NCBI GenBank assembly: GCA_921293015.1
Contig: OV121092.1
Coordinates: forward strand, 31,627,764-31,691,763
Length of the DNA: 64,000 bases
Direction of reading: 5' to 3'
DNA from: Phorcus lineatus
Lineage: Eukaryota; Mollusca; Gastropoda; Trochida; Trochidae
The notes below the pieces were generated by a model. That model had not been told where the DNA came from, did no database searches, and saw only the letters and a list, made by a program, of their open reading frames with translations. This document shows positions 22,821 to 36,040 of this stretch, one piece after another. Made by a program: the position numbers and the translations under genes. The first letter of the stretch is position 1, and every line of letters begins with the position of its first letter.

Positions 22821-24449
22821 TCTCTATATAATATATGAAATATTAACATAAATGAATCTCATGGAAAAATATTGAATAATATTATGACTCTATGCTCATA
22901 TTTTCCCGCAACATGAAGTAAGTTCATTTTTTTAAACTTAAAAACATAAAAGTGTGAATTTGTATGTCTATTGTGTGTTGAACAAAACTACATGTTTATG
23001 TTGAATTGTACCTGTTGAAAAGAAATAACATGATTTAAAAAAACATTAAAAAAAAAATATAAGTGTACTTATGAATATTTTTTACAATTCCTGTCAAAAA
23101 TAAACTCATTTCTTCTGTAGCTCATCATGATTTCAAGTAATCATAATATTTAACTCTAACTCTAAGAGCAATAGATCAAATCATAAAGCAATGCTCATGT
23201 GGTCTCGTTGATGGTTTTAACAGTCATCAAAGTTACCATCCTTAGATATGAAGGTATCTCCACACAAACATTTCAGTGACGGTTTTTCAAAGCAGGTGGG
23301 TTTAGCTATTGAAATGGGGTGGGGTCACCCTGGGGGTTCCCTGTTTTTAACAGTTAGTTCTATAGTAAAAGCTAGAGTCATGGGCTCTAGCTCACCAGCG
23401 TTTGTATTGTTTGATGTTCAAGAATCTGATAAATGTGTGGGTGTACACCCTGCCACGGCCATATTTGAAGGAAGGTCATCACTACATTTACAAATTTGAG
23501 TCGCCATGTCACAAAAATGTCAACTTAAAATTCTAGCCTCGTAATGATTGGTAGTAGATTGTTAAAGATTTTATTGAAAAATGCGTGCAATGGCCACATA
23601 ATAGGGGGGGGGGGGGGGGGGGTGGAGGTGGATCGGTCTCAAATGTACAAATATTGATCATCTAGGTGCAGGGGACATCCCAACAAAACTTCAGCTTTGG
23701 GGGTGCAGCGGTTCTGCAGGAGGAGTAGAAAATGTGAAAGTTATCGGACCTTGAGAACAAGCCATAGCTTAAGCCTATCTTACCTTTTAGGTCTGATGAG
23801 CTAAAGATTCATGTGTGGGGGAAGGAGGTGGAGGGTTTAAAAACACAGGAAGAGCTATTATATTGACAGAATTTGTAAAATTGTGTCTCCTTGAATCACA
23901 CCTACAAGCAAATATGAGCTTCTTGTGTGAATTAATGTCTTGAGAGTTTTTTGTAATAGTTTCAGGAATAATTCCTGCAATGCCAATATTTGTGTGAGGG
24001 GTCAGGACCCAAATCACAAACTTGTACCACCTTATAGCAATTATTCTCCCCAGATGAGCATTAAATTCAGAACATGAACTTGACAAAGTTCAAACAGCAA
24101 ACTATTAAGTCGGCTATCTTATCACATTAAATAAGGTCAAATTCTGAGCTCATAAATATTCCTAATTAATTCATTTACTATGAGACATAAGCATTATCAA
24201 CCCTTTATCAAGTACCGATAAGAAAACATATTTTGCCATTTTGCTTTTGATGTTATGAAAAATTTAATCTAATGTAGGTAAGGGGAAAGATTTTTTTATC
24301 ATATCAGTGAATTATTGAACATCAACTGAAAGTTTAATGGATCTTTATATATAATAAATGGGCTATATTAATTAAGATAGTGTATAATTTATTGTCAATA
24401 AACTGTTAGCAAGTTCATGTTGTATCATCATAATTGCTGTTTGAAACCT
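22821..24449. other. Intronic sequence with a poly-G tract
   Basis: No gene is seen. A poly-G run of about 16 bases lies near 23606-23622. The short frame at 23248-23499 has no recognisable family. Confidence 0.4.
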
Positions 24450-24750
24450 TTTAAAGGCAAATCAAATACCTTGAAAACATGTTTTACATTTTCATATTTT
24501 TTCCTGTGAATGCTTTTTCTTCAGAGGGTAAAACATCTCATTACTCATAGAATTATCTTTAATCATGGAAATGAGTGTCATGTCGCCAGTGAAACTGCAT
24601 TCAGCCAATTTAATGTGAACACCTTTCAATCAGTCAAATTAAGGAAATTTGAGTAGCTTAGCCAAAGTTCGTATTTTTTTCAAAACTCTATTGGTTTTTA
24701 AAAAAACAAAAAAATTTGCAATTGGTAACACTTTTTTGAACCTTTATGTG
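24450..24750 (+). repeat. Dispersed copy of the long-element terminal repeat (copy 1)
   Basis: This segment starts CTTTTAAAGGC and carries the TCTTCAGAGGGTAAAACATC block, a GTGAACACCTTTCAATCAG-like block and others, in the same order as 31441-31775, 41630-41965 and the reverse of 36045-36395. It is a stand-alone copy of the outer part of the long inverted ends described at 31-36 kb. Confidence 0.6.
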
Positions 24751-26038
24751 AGATCACTTTTATATCTATGTAAGAAAGGGTACTAAATTGTCTATAAAGC
24801 CAAGGAATACATTTACATTTTCACTTTACATTTAACTGAATTTCATATTACCATGAACAATGTAAATTTGTTGTGTCCTGCTGGTTTAAGATCATTGAAT
24901 ATGAATGAAGCGTGAAAATCCCTCAGGGATCTCCTCTCAAGCATAAAGAAACATGGTTTTCAGAAGTAAGTCATAAAGTAAGACCAATAAAGCTGCATTA
25001 GTTTAATCTATGAAACTTGTTCAACCAAAGACAACCTTGTTAAAAAATATATTAGATAAGCTGATTGATATACATATAATTCATATCTACACCAGCATAC
25101 TAGGGGCGCAAATGTAAATATCATTCAATCTTTTTTCTGCCTTGTGCTGTAAATTTTGCCCTGAATTTTATGTTTCTATTTCCAGAAATGTATCTTGTCA
25201 ACTGATGTTTTATCATTAACGATCTCTCATATATAAAGGCTCATACACAGGTCAATATATATAATTTGTATTGTAATATATATCTATATATCAATGTATC
25301 TGGTGAACCAGCTGTTTCTATTGGTATACATGTTTTTTGTATTTGAATACATAATGAGATATATTGACAGAAATCACAGATCTTTAATACAAAAAATAGA
25401 GTCATAGGCATTTTATCTTTCCTTAACTAGAATAAAAATTTAAATACTGAAAATTTCTAAAAGTTGGTTTTAGGGTCAACAAATCTACAATGGGCAATCC
25501 CTTTTGGTAAAGTGAGCTATACCCACAATATCAGCTGTCTTGGGTTTTAGCTCAAAAAAGGTAAAATATGGCTGATTGTCAACGATTTATTCAATCTTAA
25601 ATATTTCATTTTCAAAGGATTGTCTACACAGGATGTCAGCATTTAACTTTACAAGTGAGCAACATTGACTGTCAATTATATTTAATCACAATTGGTCCTG
25701 AAGTTTGTAGGGAATAGCCATGTAGCCTGGACTAATCAATAAAGAAGATTAAGCAAATTGGAATTTTGTCTAATTTCTAAATCACCATTGGCCTTTATAT
25801 ACTGATAACAAAGACTTCACAAAGTGTCAATAAATTTAGCTTTTTCATATTTGTTATATTTCTTAAGATGAAGGGCATGATTCTTTAGATTACACTTCTC
25901 TAGAGCAAGTTGTTCTTGAGAGACTCATAAATGCAATGACATTATTATAGAATGGAAGTAATGACAGCACATTTTCAGCTTTTATTATCATTCGAAATAA
26001 TCACATTTGTGCTTAAAGAAGTAAGATAACACACTTAC
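24751..26038. other. Intronic sequence of the aquaporin gene
   Basis: AT-rich, with no gene or well-defined repeat seen. The donor GTAAGT of the aquaporin main exon starts at 26038 on the minus strand. Confidence 0.4.
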
Positions 26039-26678
26039 CGAGGCAAACCAAGATGGATCCATTCAAAGTTTTAACAGCATCATCCAAGATGGTATACTTT
26101 GAGAGTCGTTGTAATGAAAGCCAGTTGTCGTAAAGAACTGCACACATCTCAATCAAGAACCCAACGAACATCGAAACCTTCAAATCAGTGTCACAGGTCA
26201 AGGCCGTCAAACTCTTCACATGATCGTTATGCATCTCCAGGGCCCAGATCAGTTGCACCAATCGAAAAGAAGCAAATCCAGCAGCGGTCTGGATCAAGAT
26301 TCTAACCATCGTGTTGGCGAGGAAAAGCTTTTTGGCAAGGAAGTCTTGAAAGACGCTCAAGGGTGACGGCGAACCTTCTTTGAAGGTATATACTGTGATG
26401 AGTCCCAGAGGCACTGCCACTGCACAATAACCGATATTTCCTGACACACTCCTGACTAGGCCGTGTCCATAGGGATAGGCGCACACCACAAGAGTCTTGA
26501 AGAAGTCTAGCACATAGATCTTCATGGATTTGGGACAGATCTGGTTTGAGATTGAGTAGAGGATCAAGCAGAGCAGATATGCAATGGTGTAAAACAAGAT
26601 GGCCGCCAATATTGGGTGAAGGAACTGCACTCCAGGGTCTGCCCCCAACGTGATCGCCCAAATCTCTCGCCAATTCAT
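26039..26678 (-). CDS. AQP11: Aquaporin-11-like, main coding exon
   Basis: This exon codes residues 1-213 and the first base of codon 214 of an unorthodox (AQP11/12, superaquaporin) channel, a family usually found in intracellular membranes and passing water, glycerol or peroxide. ATG (26678-26676) follows directly after a TTTTCAG acceptor, so the upstream exon must be non-coding. The donor is CTCG|GTAAGT at 26039/26038. Joined to 9872-9613 it gives 299 residues, near the family's ~270-300. Hydrophobic helices are at about 20-42, 55-75, 84-98, 166-187 and 202-214. The first pore box, normally NPC or NPA, reads SPS (103-105) inside EGSPSPLSVFQ. FLIEMCAVLY (174-183) matches the helix carrying the family glutamate. 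The unspliced open frame extends to 26723 only because the intron happens to be open. Confidence 0.88.
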
Positions 26679-27571
26679 CTGAAAATATGAAAATTTTCTG
26701 TTCAGAGAGGCAACCGTGACCAAAATTTATTGGATTAAACATTGCCACATAATTTTCATGACATACTGTAATTTAATTGAAATCTAATTATTAGTGCTTA
26801 TTCTTTGGGCAATGAAAATTTGTATGACTACTTTATAAATTTTGACTCATATTTTTCTCTCAAGTTTTTCAACATCAAATCAAAGGAAAATCAAATTAGT
26901 TATTTTATAATTATTGACCTATCATGAGCAAACAACAATCCCAAGCCATGACAAAGACAGAGTAGAAATAAATGGGTATTCTTGCTCAGCGGACGGAATT
27001 TTCTTTAAGTTGATTGCTTTCAGTGAAGACTTCACACAAAATGCAGTTCCCTTGTTGTAATATTGAAGGCTAGAAATATTTCCTATCAGATAAGTTTTAA
27101 ATACAAATAACTTGAATTTTCACTGAGAAAGTATTTGAACTAAAGCATATTTGTTTTCAGCTCTTACACTCATTGTTTTTCCAAATATATCTCAGAGGGT
27201 ACTTATATATATTGATTAGGTTTAGATAGTATTATCACAAAGCTGAGGCAGGGTTTCGGGTATTCATTGCTAATCTGCCCAAACATGAGATATTCTGGGT
27301 TATTTCTCTAGTTTTCTAGGTCTAGGAAGTAACTTTAAGCAGAAGAAATCCAAAGTCTATTGAATAGTTATGCACAAACATATTTACAGGAAAATTTATA
27401 TAACAACAAAGTAATAAAATGAAGATATATTCTGAAATCCCTCTAATTAAGGGGCTCTTATTACTTTTAACAGTTATCATCCCTGGGATTAAAAGATGGG
27501 TCTTATATGGTATCAAAAATCCAACTGTCTTCTCTAAAAGATACCTTAATAGAGTTCAAAATGCGTATCTA
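26679..27571. other. Upstream intron of the aquaporin gene
   Basis: This is presumably 5' UTR intron. No coding exon was recognised. The frame at 27419-27715 runs into a MITE and is spurious. Confidence 0.35.
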
Positions 27572-28044
27572 CTTAAAGAGCCACTCCGTGATTTTTATAA
27601 CATATTATTTACTGTTGATACGAACCTAAATGTCATATGTGGTGATATAAAATCAAAACACCTTAAATTTTCATGTCCAAAAGACTTATATATGACAAAT
27701 ACTGGTTTTCCATGAAAATCTAAAAACAGCCTTATAAATGCACAGAGGTGTAGATATCATGTCCAATATACATGTATACTAGTTATATAACCTAACAAAC
27801 GCTATCAACTCCTAACTGCCCTCCTGGCTGTTTTAGATAAGTCTCCAAAATTATGTTTGACTATTTGACGCACACCACTGTACGGTTTTCGCTCATAATT
27901 GCGACGTTCTTCATTCATATTGTCACTGTAAAAAAACAATAAGCTTTAAAATGTGTCTTTTTGGTATCAGCCGATACTTCGCAATCAACCATCGATTAAG
28001 TTTGGCATATATGACTATTACAACTCACGGGGTGGCTCTTTAAG
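27572..28044. mobile_element. ~470-bp MITE, copy 1
   Basis: It begins CTTAAAGAGCCACTCCGTGA and ends with the near reverse complement of that sequence (TCACGGGGTGGCTCTTTAAG). A same-orientation copy, very similar by eye, is at 39901-40364. Shared internal landmarks are TGGTTTTCCATGAAAATC, AACTGCCCTCCTGGCTG and ATTGTCACTGTAAAAAAAC. It is non-coding. TTAA occurs at both ends, which might be a piggyBac-like target site. Confidence 0.85.
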
Positions 28045-31000
28045 ATTAGGTCAGGTTATATAGCTATCAGTGAATGAAATAAATTGACAGTTAATAAACA
28101 GAGTAGACGATTCATTGTTCTGATAGACTGGTATGTCAATATAGCTTGAGGATTAATACAGTGAAATAAATCAAAGTGTCTAAATGGATTAAGTTAATTT
28201 TGCCTTAGGGTTTTTAGGCTTATAATTAGATTAAGAATAAGATACTTGTTTAAAATAGCAGAAATGCTTGTTAATGAATTATGGGGTATCTATGTGATTG
28301 ATTGTTATGTTGTTACATGTATAAAGCCAACAAACTTACATGCTATCAGTACACATTATGTGTATGTATCTTATGAAATTAAATTAAATGTATTTTACAA
28401 ATTCCTAAATCAATATTGATAATTTCAACCCACTGATAGTATGTCAATAGCCAGATTAGTGTTTTTACTAATGATAGGAATGATTATCACACTCCATCAA
28501 TAATATTCATATGAAATGACACACTGTATATACAATACATATACTCACTACTTACTGTTAGGAGCAGAACTTTACCTATTTTACCCTAATCACACCTAAC
28601 CTTTTCATTTAACAGGAAGTTGTAATTACCAAATTGATGTTTAAAACTGCAACTTTCCTACGTGCTTGTCAAAGCAAATTTAAGGATTTATCAAAGGTTC
28701 GTTAAGCAGATGTAATAAATGTGTGATCTTTCGGCAACAATATATTTGTGAACACTCTTAATTCTTCACATTGGGGAGGGGGGTGGGGGGTGGGGGAGCA
28801 TGAGGGGGAAGGGTTTGGCAGCATTACCTCGACTAGGTTTGAAAAATTATTTTTAAAGTTTAATTGAGGGTAATGAGGTATTTCTGTAGAATTACATAAT
28901 TAAGTGCTCAGTGCGCACAAATTCCAGTTTACAAGCATTAAATTTTTATACTAGGTCTTTTATATAATTATAGGTACATATTTCTGGTCAATTTATTTAG
29001 AGTTTCAGTTCACAGGAATGATGGAATGTTATCTTACAGAATGAAATTAAGAGTTAAACCTTTAACAGGTACATGTGGTGTGTTTGTTTTCTTCATATAT
29101 TAATAGCATTGAGTTGATCCTTGAGAGTAAGACATACTGATATGAAATCATATATATATGAGCCTCATATACTTTAAACAATAAATAAAATGAACTATTA
29201 TTTATCTAACTAATTAACAGATTTCTCATGGAAATAACTACATAGAAATTCTAAGGACAAATGAATTAAATTTATTAATTATATCGATATTACAACAAAC
29301 ACAACATGCTTGTTATATTTTATAAACGTTATAAACTAATTTATATAAACGTTGACCAATAACATTACACCAGTAAACTTAGCAAAACTTTATAAAAGTT
29401 TAAACCAACTTTATTTAAATAGGAGACCGTGACAAGTCTATGTGTCTTAAAAACAAGCGACACATCTTGAAAACGATTTAACTTCGTTTATTCTGTACAC
29501 CATTCCTTCAAAATCATTCACCCGTGAATTAAGCGATATAGAAACAGCCTACGTACCCTTCTGAATATCCTTCCGTCAGAAAAAAATAACAGGCAATCGT
29601 GAGAGCCTGCACGAAAACTGATACCCTCGCTCGCAAGAAATGACACACGCTCAGGTCAAATACAGTGATCACCCACGACTTGTAACTCTCATGTACAGCT
29701 ATTCCATAACATCAATGCGACTATGCACACACGTCTCACGTCAACCACTCGTCTATAACTTGGTGACAGCTTGTATTTCTCACCCTTGACGCATGCGCCA
29801 TGGGACATGGAGACACTCGAGTAAGTATGTCTTGTATGTTATCTTTTCTCAGTGAAATGATCAATAAAAGGGAGATAACTACAGATGGTAATTGCTAGTG
29901 TTATTCCTTCTGCACGAGCACGGCATGAAGTACATTTTCATTGGTAATTACAATGTGTGGTAATATAGTTATCCCGCCATAATTGGTCATTATGGAAACA
30001 ATGTTAGTATTTTGTGATATATTGTATTTTGGTGAATATGCTCATTTTAATCTCATATGAAGTGTTTCCACTGCAATATAAGGTTCTTTGATTGGCTTCT
30101 TAGTAGAGGCAAAACTTGTCTGAGAAAACGTGAATAACAGACAGACGAAAATGACATAAGTGAGTCTTTGGTCACGAGTTCTAATGAAAAACTCAGTTTT
30201 CGTATTGACAGCTATTCATTATCCACTTTTGTTATACCTCTGTAGTCCAGTGGATAAACTATTAAAAGCGGAGTCATCACAATCAGAGGTTTTCACACAT
30301 GTTCAGAAGTTTATTTGATATTTAAGACGTTTTGAGTTATTATACATTTATTATAAGCATTAAGCAAACAGATCAAGTAAGGCATAGCGTGACGTGTGTT
30401 CTGGCGTAGCATGCCTTTCCAAACTCATGGCGTTGCCATCTCGCAATATCAACATTTTCCTTCACTTCGTTACGCAGATTCGTATTGTAGATTATATTAA
30501 GTTCTTACTCTATTGGTATTTGTAGCGGCGAATGGTTTCACTTCTTAATGTTTCCTTTTGAAATGATTAGACACTATTCTTCGACAAATAGTGCATGATA
30601 TGTATTACAGCCTATATAATACTATTTTTACATCATGTATGTGGCAATTATAGCTATTGATTTGCCAACACTGTCTGAACTTAAAAGTCTCCCTTTAACT
30701 TGTATTCGAGTAGGTCTTGATGACCCAGTATTATAACATAGCGTGACGAATACTCCCCAATACTAGCTCTTGAGTAACTTCAATTCGGAGTAACGCGTAT
30801 CTCTAACGACTTCTCATACGTATTGATCATATCTATGAACTATATCAAGAGAGCTTTACTTTAGCTTGAACCCTATTTCATTGCAATGCTTTGTCCAAGG
30901 GTAGATAGCTTCGTGTCGGTTCTATAACTTTTTTGCTACCTAATACTGTATACTTTTTTGATAACTGATAGATTAGCGACAGGTCAAGGGCTGGCTTTGA

Positions 31001-31196
31001 CACAAACGTGCTTTGCACTAATTTCAAGACGCATCACTATTGTTAAAAAGTCTTTGTAACCGATATCGTTTTATCTGACTGTAAGAAAAAACTAAATTAA
31101 AAAAACCTTTACAATTACTAGGTTTTTCTTCGGCCATTAGTCGGTAATTAAAATGTAATATATGAACTCGTTAATCTTTCTCTTTGATCTATGTTG
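28045..31196. other. Non-coding, with a promoter-like patch
   Basis: No coding exon was recognised. A G-rich run (GGGGAGGGGGGTGGGGGG) lies near 28771-28800. The CpG-richer stretch at 29540-29830 is listed separately. Confidence 0.35.
29540..29830. promoter_or_regulatory. Possible bidirectional promoter region
   Basis: This stretch is richer in CpG than its surroundings and carries GACGCATGCGCC, one base off the NRF1 palindrome. On the minus strand a possible donor (AAGG|GTACGT at 29557/29556) could end the non-coding first exon of the aquaporin. On the plus strand CACTCGA|GTAAGT at 29820/29821 is another good donor. This is weak evidence, based on composition and splice consensus only. Confidence 0.25.
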
Positions 31197-31246
31197 ATCA
31201 TTCATTCATTCATTCATGCATTCATTCATGCATTCATTCATTCATA
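31197..31246. repeat. (ATTC)n microsatellite
   Basis: A tetranucleotide TTCA/ATTC run, interrupted twice by TGCA. Confidence 0.95.
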
Positions 31247-31800
31247 ATCAAACAGCCTGTACCGTAAATCATTAACGAAATAAGGCAATACATACAAATG
31301 TGACACTTCCGTCACGCCAATCACGAGCCTGCGAGAGATATCCGATGTTATTTTTATATCTTGGATTACATCTTTTCAATATGTTGGATGAAGATATATA
31401 CAACCAGTGAATGAAATGCGAAGCGATACTTCGCTGCTACCTTTAAAGGCCGGTAGTACATTCTTTGAAAGATTTACATCTTGAAATTTCACTCAATAGT
31501 AAGTGCCAATGTATTACCTTCAGAGGGTCGAAAATCACATTACTCTATCCAATCATACTATTGATACCTAAGGACATAATCAAGTATCAAGCAGAAACCA
31601 ATGGCCATAATTTTTATATGCACGCCTATCAATAACTTAAGGTATGGGAAAGTTTTTGCAAAACTTTACAGATCAAGGTATTTTCGTTATAAAACTGCTT
31701 ATTTTGATTAAAATAATTCTCTTGCATTTGGAAATGTTTTCGTAGGACCACTTCAATTTCCTAAAAAGGGACAGTAACCCGTTTTTTTAAATCAATAAAT

Positions 31801-32187
31801 AGTCCAGTAATTTTATGAGAATACCCACCACAAATTGCAACAGAAACGATTTCAACTGTTTTAAGTTTCTTGACTATTCCTTTATAACATATGAAAAATC
31901 TAGGAAAATCTAAGTGGTGGAACAAGGTCAAATTTGACCCCCAAGGTCATAGGGGTCATTGCCGGGTCCAAATCTTGTGTTGAAAAGCACATTTTAAAGA
32001 TATTTACTTTATGGTGTCATGTTATATATCAAATGAAAGCTCACAACACAGGCTTTTCAAAATGGTATAGTTTCATAGGGTTTAGACTGATAATATTAGT
32101 GCTATGAAAAAAAAATATATTTTAGAATATGAAAATCGTTGCGTCACATCCGTGTGTATATGAAGGTGACAGCAAAGCCAAGGATAT
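31801..32187 (+). repeat. Left inverted end of the long-TIR element
   Basis: It runs from AGTCCAGTAA inward to GGATAT and matches the reverse complement of 35642-36040 nearly throughout. Shared blocks include CCACCACAAATTGCAACAGA, GGTCAAATTTGACCCCCAAG and TTTAGACTGATAATATTAG. It contains TGACCCC/GGGGTCA words spaced like nuclear-receptor half-sites, probably by chance. Confidence 0.88.
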
Positions 32188-32478
32188 ATGTGAGGTCAAC
32201 GCTTTGCTGCTTTTAAAACATTTAACTTCAATATTTAAAGTAAAAAATAATATGTAAAAACATGCATCTGAGGTCCTTAAATTATAATTGACTGACATAT
32301 GTTGTCCTCCAAGTAGTACAGGAAGTACGGTCATGACACCAAATGTGACACTTTTTTTATTGCTTCTGCAACATTTTGATGGAAATAACGTAAATATTTT
32401 GCTTAATAGCATACATATAATATTCAAGCACTTAATTGACGTCAAACAAATGATAATTCAATCCATTTTATTTAGTTA

Positions 32479-35370
32479 TTGTACAGTGCTGCCTTTAAAC
32501 AAGGATCGGATATATCAGATGTTAACCCTGATTCATCACTTCAGTACATGGCTGACAACGTGGATCACAATGTAAGAACATTAGATGGATTTAACACTTT
32601 TCATGGAATGGGCATCATTGCCATAGTAACTCCAGCGCAAACAGAACACCCAGACCTTTGCCAAGAAAAGATGTCACAGCAGAAGACATTGTAACAATAG
32701 GATCAACATGCACTTCTACCAGTCTCCATCAAGTGGATTTCACAGCCTCAAGTACCTCCCGATATCTCAAGTGGATTGGACTGATCCAACATCCAATATT
32801 GACATACTCTGGTAGAGTGTCTGGCTACTCGTCCTACTCGGCCAAACTGTTCAGGCATGATGCAGGCTGTTCATCATGGTCATCATCCAGGACAAGCATC
32901 CGTTGTGTACCTGCCAATGATTGACATGAACCCAAGTGATGTGTCCTGTATATACACTATGTCAGTGTTCATCACCAAGCTAGCAGTGAGAAACAATGTC
33001 ACACCAATCATCACTTTTGATCAGCCTCTCCCGTGGAAAGCTTTGATGATAGTTTCAAGTGAATATTCATCAAGTGATTTGAGAAGCATCATCCTAAGGC
33101 TTGGAGGACTTCACACACAGATGAGCTTTTTAGGATGCATTGGACACATCATGTCTGGATCAGGTCTATTTGAACTTCTGGAAGTGATATATGCCAGTAA
33201 CACTGTGAATCACATACTAACTGGGAAAGCTGTTGCCAGAGCTATTCGAGGTCACTTTCTGGTAGACAGAGCTCTCAATGGCTTGTTGGTGTCAAGAACT
33301 TTAGATGTTGTTCCTAGGCTTTCTGCTGCTTGCCACTTCCCTTCCAGACACTGATGATGAGGATCTCAACACAGCAGTGATGATGTATGATGAGCTGATG
33401 AGTGATTCCTTAACTGTTGCTGAAGTATCCTCATCCAGCACATTAGAACGAATTCACCATCGGTTAACCCAAGAAAAAGGTGCACTTAGCAACATAAGGA
33501 CAGCCAAACTGTGGATCCAATACATGGATATGGTGGACATCATGCAAAAGTTCATCAAAGCTGAAAAATTAGGAAATTGAAAAATGCACCTAAAGTCTCT
33601 TGCTCAAATGTTGCCATTCACAACCTGTACACGAAATCAGTTCGATTGTACCTTCAGATGATGACCTCCCTACAAGAAACACATCCAAAGGTCTCTGATC
33701 TCTTCAACTCAGGTCATCATGTTATCCGGCGCTCTGATCGTTATTGGGGAGGACTTTCAACAGATCTTGTGATTGAACAGGTGCTAATGTGGAATATCAA
33801 GACTAATGGAGGACTTACAAGGGGAACAGGTATGTCTGAAACACAGAGGTTAGTTTGGCTTATGTCGATGCCATCATGTACAGAAGTTAGCAGTGCCATG
33901 ACCGATCTTAGAGTTACACAAGGATATGTCCAATGCAAGGCAAGAGAGAGACAAAAATGACACCATGAAACTTCTCCATTATCTGCAAGAATGAGATCCG
34001 TTCAAACATGATCCTTACCTCAGAAACATTGCAAATGGTGTCATCGCAAGTGCAACTGTGAATGCAGAAGAAGCGTGCTGTGTTGGTGGCTCAATTTTGG
34101 ACTCAATGAAAAACACAACCACTACTGATTTTAAATTCAAGAAGAATGATCACATTTAACAGATGAACAAGAGACCAATTAGAGAAGATGAAGAAATTTG
34201 TAACATTGATCCAGTGCTATTGTTTCAAGGGTACCTGATTGCTGGTAGATAATCAACACGTGACCTCCAAACTCTACTGAAGTTTGAACTATCAGCTTCT
34301 GATGTTGTGTATGTTCTCGATGGTGGTGCTCTGCTTCACACTGTTCCTTGGCCACGTGGAGTTTCATATGCTGACTTGTTCAACATGTACAGCACATATG
34401 TCAAGAAACACTATGACAGAGCAACTGTTGTCTTCGATAGATATTCCAATTCATCAACTAAGTACACAACACACATGAGACGGACTAGCGGAGCTGGTGG
34501 ACCAACAGTCAAATTTGATGAAAATATGATCTTGCAGTCAAAGAAAGAACCTTTTCTTGGCAATGTTCAGAATAAAGAGCAATTCATCACGATGTTGAGT
34601 TCAGTTCTACAAGCCGAAGGATGTGAAATCATTCAAGCAACTGGTGATGCTGATGTTTGGATTGTTCTCTAAGAAAAGTTCTCTAAAAAGGGTTCCCTTT
34701 TGGAACATCAAGGAAACTAAGAAAACACTCGGAGACAACACATTTCAGAATTTGTTGTTCCTTCTTGCTGTCCTAGGCTGTGAGACAACTTCAAGTATCC
34801 ATGGCGTTGGAAAAGCTGTTGCATTAAAGAAGTTCAAACAAGATGAATGTTTTAGAGATTGTGGAAAACCATTCAATCAGCCAATTGAAGCCATCACATC
34901 AGAGCAGATAATTCAAGCTGGGGAGAAAGCCATTGTTTATCTCCTAAATGGAGAAACAGGTGAAAGTCTGGACATGCTCAGATACAGACAGGTTTTGTGA
35001 GAAAATCGCCTCAAGTCAGATGCATGTACATCCTCAGAATCTCCCGCCTACCTCAGCAGCAGTCGAGTACCATAGCCTCAGAGTATATTTTCAGATCCAA
35101 GAGTGGAAAGGAAGACATCTAGATCTCTAGCTGAGTTTGACGGATTGGGGATGGAAAACAGATGGCAAGAAGATTTTACCTTTGGGAACAGATCTTGCCC
35201 CAGCTCCAAAAGAATTGTTGACAGTTATTAGGTGTAATTGCAAAACAAACATGTGCAATTCTCAAAGATGCACATGTAAGAAACATGGATTGAGATGTAC
35301 TCATCTGTGCAGTGTCTGTCGTGGCTGCGCATGTCTTAATGCTCAAAGGCTTGACCTCAGTGATGATTGA
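32479..35370 (+). pseudogene. Decayed ORF, PIN/FEN-like plus CXC cysteine cluster
   Basis: A broken coding region (about 900 codons) has frame changes near 32650, 32700, 32848, 33330 and 33610, stops at 33578-33580, ~33994 and 34670-34672, and gaps near 34160-34260 and 34672. In order, readable parts include DNVDHN...LDG..TFHGMG (~32550), YLPMIDMNPSD..CIYT and TFDQPLPWKA (~32900-33045), LRLGGLHTQMSFLG (~33100), RRSDRYWGGLSTDLVIEQ (~33730), YVLDGGALLH...PWPRG (~34305), TVVFDRY..SSTKYTTHMRR (~34430), TGDADVWIV (~34640), LAVLGCETTSSIHGVGK (~34765) and a CNCK...CTCKK...C..C cluster (~35230-35345). I recall this order from large uncharacterised invertebrate proteins. The D-rich motifs resemble PIN/FEN nucleases and the tail resembles tesmin CXC domains; both calls are by eye. 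The expected second acidic motif after TGDAD is missing. Confidence 0.7.
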
Positions 35371-35641
35371 GTCAATCTTTTAAAGGTAAATTGATGGAGA
35401 CATTGCCAAATAAAAATGATCTAAAGTAACTCAGTATGAAAAATAATTAATTCATTATTATATATAAAATCCTAAACAAAATTTTCAATTGACAAAATGA
35501 CCTTAGATTCACAAAGCTATATCTGGTGAATTTAAGTATTTAACTTACATTCTCCTCGTTATATTTGGTTTGTCAAGTTGTTGATGAAGATTTATTCTAA
35601 CATCTCTACATGTGTACAAATAACATAAATGATAGAAAAAA

Positions 35642-36040
35642 AGATATCCATTGACTTCAGTGTCACCTTCATTGGCATATGGATGTGACGAAATGATTTT
35701 CATATTCTAAAATATATTTTTGTTTCATAGCACTAATATTATCAGTCTAAACCCTATGAAACTATACAATTTCGAAAAGCTTGTGTTGTGAGCTTTCATT
35801 TGATATATAACATGACACCATAAAGTAAATATTTTTAAAATGTGCTATCAATACAAGATTTTGAACCCGGCAATGACCCCTATGACCTTGGGGGTCAAAT
35901 TTGACCTTGTTCCACCACTTAGATTTTCCTAGATTTTTCATATGTTATAAAGTAATGGTCCAGGAACTTAAAACAGTTGAAATCGTTTCTGTTGCAATTT
36001 GTGGTGGGTTTGGTCAAATATTCACCAGGATTACTGGACT
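35642..36040 (-). repeat. Right inverted end of the long-TIR element
   Basis: This is the reverse-complement partner of 31801-32187. It ends TTACTGGACT at 36040 and is followed by a flipped copy of the outer repeat to about 36395. Confidence 0.88.

Noticed and set aside
26302-26748. 148-residue minus-strand open frame
   Set aside because: It overlaps the aquaporin exon in another frame. The aquaporin frame has helices, splice sites in phase and family motifs; this one has none.
27419-27715. 98-residue plus-strand open frame
   Set aside because: Its second half is MITE sequence that also occurs at 39901-40364 without an equivalent open frame.
30230-30300. tRNA-like A-box word TAGTCCAGTGG
   Set aside because: No B box at proper spacing and no cloverleaf; too weak for a SINE or tRNA call.
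31801-36040. An LTR retrotransposon or endogenous virus
   Set aside because: The long ends are inverted, not direct, and no gag, protease, reverse transcriptase or integrase motif is seen.
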